A DNA stretch of 64,000 nt, taken from positions 62,001 to 126,000 of the forward strand of contig QPMI01000136.1 in NCBI GenBank assembly GCA_004431415.1, written 5' to 3'. Below are positions 62,801 through 64,000 of this stretch, in pieces. A model generated the notes under the pieces. That model was not told where the DNA came from, did no database searches, and saw only the letters and a program-made list of their open reading frames with translations. Each line of letters opens with the position of its first letter. Within the stretch, counting starts at the first letter, position 1. The stretch is from Cyanophora paradoxa. Taxonomy: Eukaryota > Glaucocystophyceae > Cyanophorales > Cyanophoraceae. The translations under genes were made by a program, and so were the position numbers.

Positions 62801-64000
62801 ATGGACAGGAACAATCTGAGAGCGGAAATTCGGAGCCTTGCGCAGGAGCTACACACTCTTAGGTACATTAACGGAACATATTTGAACACACTGTTGCGGC
62901 TAGCAGACCCACAGAGGGGAACCCACACACAAAATCTTCGAGCAAATCTAGCGACATTGCTCAGACTTAGGCAGACGAACCGGCCGCAGCGCCCTTTGTA
63001 CGAGGCATGGATAACAAGACATTTTGATAGCGAACGCAATGCTCGAATTGCAACCACGCGAGAGTTTGATGATATTGTTGAGTATGGGATCTCGAATTTG
63101 TTTCGCGAGAGTGGTCGAGGCGATACCGTGTTAAATTATGCCCACTATGCATATCCGGGGTTGTTATTTACCAAGGATGTTTTGGATATTGAACCGACTC
63201 CAATGCCTGAGCGAGTGAAAGAGATCACGATCGTGTTTCTGAGAGAGCTGCGAGTGCCAGCGAGGATTGGATCAAGCGTCCTAATTCGCTTTCATTTCGA
63301 TAACTTTCGCATATATCGCACTCAACTTGCAACAATCGAAGAGGGCACAATGCACTCGCTGTTGTCAAACTTGGCTGAAAAGATGGAACAATGGATGCTA
63401 GCGCAACAGCCATACGAAGACAATGACCTCTGGCCAGTAGTGAAAATAGAGGTGCTAATTGCAGAGAACGCTGCAGGTGCACTGGGAAACGTTCCAAAGC
63501 TCCCATTCAACGGCAAAGCCCTGACCATGAATAAGATCTACTGTCCGATTTCACCAGAGGACAATTGCGTGTTAGAGTGCTTTGAATATGTAAAGCTGAA
63601 TCCTGGAAGAATAAGCCTAGATCGAATTTACAAGCAGCTTCAGAGATTGGACTATGGAGGGATTAGAACACAGCTAGGACTACGGCGAGGATTGATATCA
63701 GTTGATGTGCCGACAATTAATAAGCTGAGCGGTTTTTACAGAATAGACACGAGTGTTTTTGAGTTTTCGCAAGGAAAATTTAAGCCGCTTTTTGCAACCG
63801 ATCTAGGATTTGAAAAGCGTGCTCACCTTTGTATTGTCGAGGCGCACTGCTACCTGATTAAGGATAAAAGAACAACTGAAATGGAGAAGTGCAGTGCCTG
63901 CGGGAAAATGCAGTTGGAACTGGAAAGGCACAAGGTAACTTGTCAGTTTTGTACTAGATGCCGTTGCGCCTACAATCCAATTGAAGATCACACAAACAAA
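62801..64000 (+). CDS. pPolB: N-terminal 400 residues of a third Polinton-type family B polymerase (partial)
   Basis: From the ATG at 62801 (MDRNNLRAEIRSLAQELHTL) the frame is open to the window end without a stop. The fragment has the N-terminal layout of Polinton/adintovirus polymerases: a helical start, a beta-rich region (EITIVFLRELRVPARIG), then a segment NCVLECFEYVKLNPGRISLD. This last is at the place where the other two copies have CFENAILAWIHR and CFNYAILAWLHR. It continues with AHLCIVEAHCYLIKDKR and a zinc-finger run CSACGKMQLELERHKVTCQFCTRC. The polymerase motifs would lie beyond the edge. It is much more divergent from the other two than they are from each other. Confidence 0.65.
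   Translation, partial: MDRNNLRAEIRSLAQELHTLRYINGTYLNTLLRLADPQRGTHTQNLRANLATLLRLRQTNRPQRPLYEAWITRHFDSERNARIATTREFDDIVEYGISNLFRESGRGDTVLNYAHYAYPGLLFTKDVLDIEPTPMPERVKEITIVFLRELRVPARIGSSVLIRFHFDNFRIYRTQLATIEEGTMHSLLSNLAEKMEQWMLAQQPYEDNDLWPVVKIEVLIAENAAGALGNVPKLPFNGKALTMNKIYCPISPEDNCVLECFEYVKLNPGRISLDRIYKQLQRLDYGGIRTQLGLRRGLISVDVPTINKLSGFYRIDTSVFEFSQGKFKPLFATDLGFEKRAHLCIVEAHCYLIKDKRTTEMEKCSACGKMQLELERHKVTCQFCTRCRCAYNPIEDHTNK

Overview
The window looks like nuclear DNA of a GC-rich unicellular eukaryote, probably a microalga or related protist. The species cannot be named from the sequence. Support for a eukaryote comes from a multi-exon gene (57.5-59.8 kb) with short C-rich introns, LINE retrotransposons, satellite DNA, and SKP1-like, F-box, TFIIB-like and RING proteins. 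Several AT-richer islands carry virus-type genes and are integrated mobile or viral elements. No prokaryotic operon organisation is seen.

1-16,974: the right part of an AT-rich Polinton/polinton-like virus (PLV) element; its left end lies outside the window. Gene order is patatin-discoidin lipase, two paralogous penton-like minor capsid genes (divergent), double-jelly-roll major capsid protein, A32/FtsK-type packaging ATPase, small DNA-binding-type proteins, a TVpol-like family A polymerase fused to an SF3 helicase, a protein-primed family B DNA polymerase, and an rve (DDE) integrase. The capsid genes carry frameshifts, while the replication and integration genes are open. Three copies of a structured cis-module (four direct TGTCAGGCA iterons on about one helical-turn spacing, a gap of about 96 bp, then two inverted iterons) sit around the replication genes. 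The end carries further inverted arrays and a perfect 28-bp inverted repeat that ends exactly where GC-rich DNA begins.

16,975-32,090: a very GC-rich block with its own unusual gene set: a broken origin-binding-protein-type SF2 helicase that starts at the junction (so the AT-rich element probably interrupted it), an F-box protein, a TFIIB-like factor, a GIY-YIG nuclease, a tyrosine recombinase and a Ulp1-type cysteine protease. I read this as a separate, older mobile or viral element, now decaying.

32-42.6 kb: host-like DNA with J-domain-like, RING and SKP1-like genes, two uncharacterised proteins and a tandem satellite of about 147 bp.

42.7-47.5 kb: a second virus-type island with a different but homologous protein-primed polymerase, a small upstream gene and an unknown gene. 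47.8-49.3 kb: the 3' remnant of a LINE with an RNase H domain. 50.36-56.15 kb: a 5'-truncated LINE nested inside a TA-flanked terminal-inverted-repeat transposon. 57.5-59.8 kb: a multi-exon DUF6492/glycosyltransferase-like host gene. 62.8-64.0 kb: the N-terminal part of a third, more divergent Polinton-type polymerase, running off the window.

The most notable signals are the iteron modules, the coexistence of two unrelated polymerase systems in one element, two homologous polymerases that have both lost recognisable exonuclease residues, and the GC-rich gene cluster.
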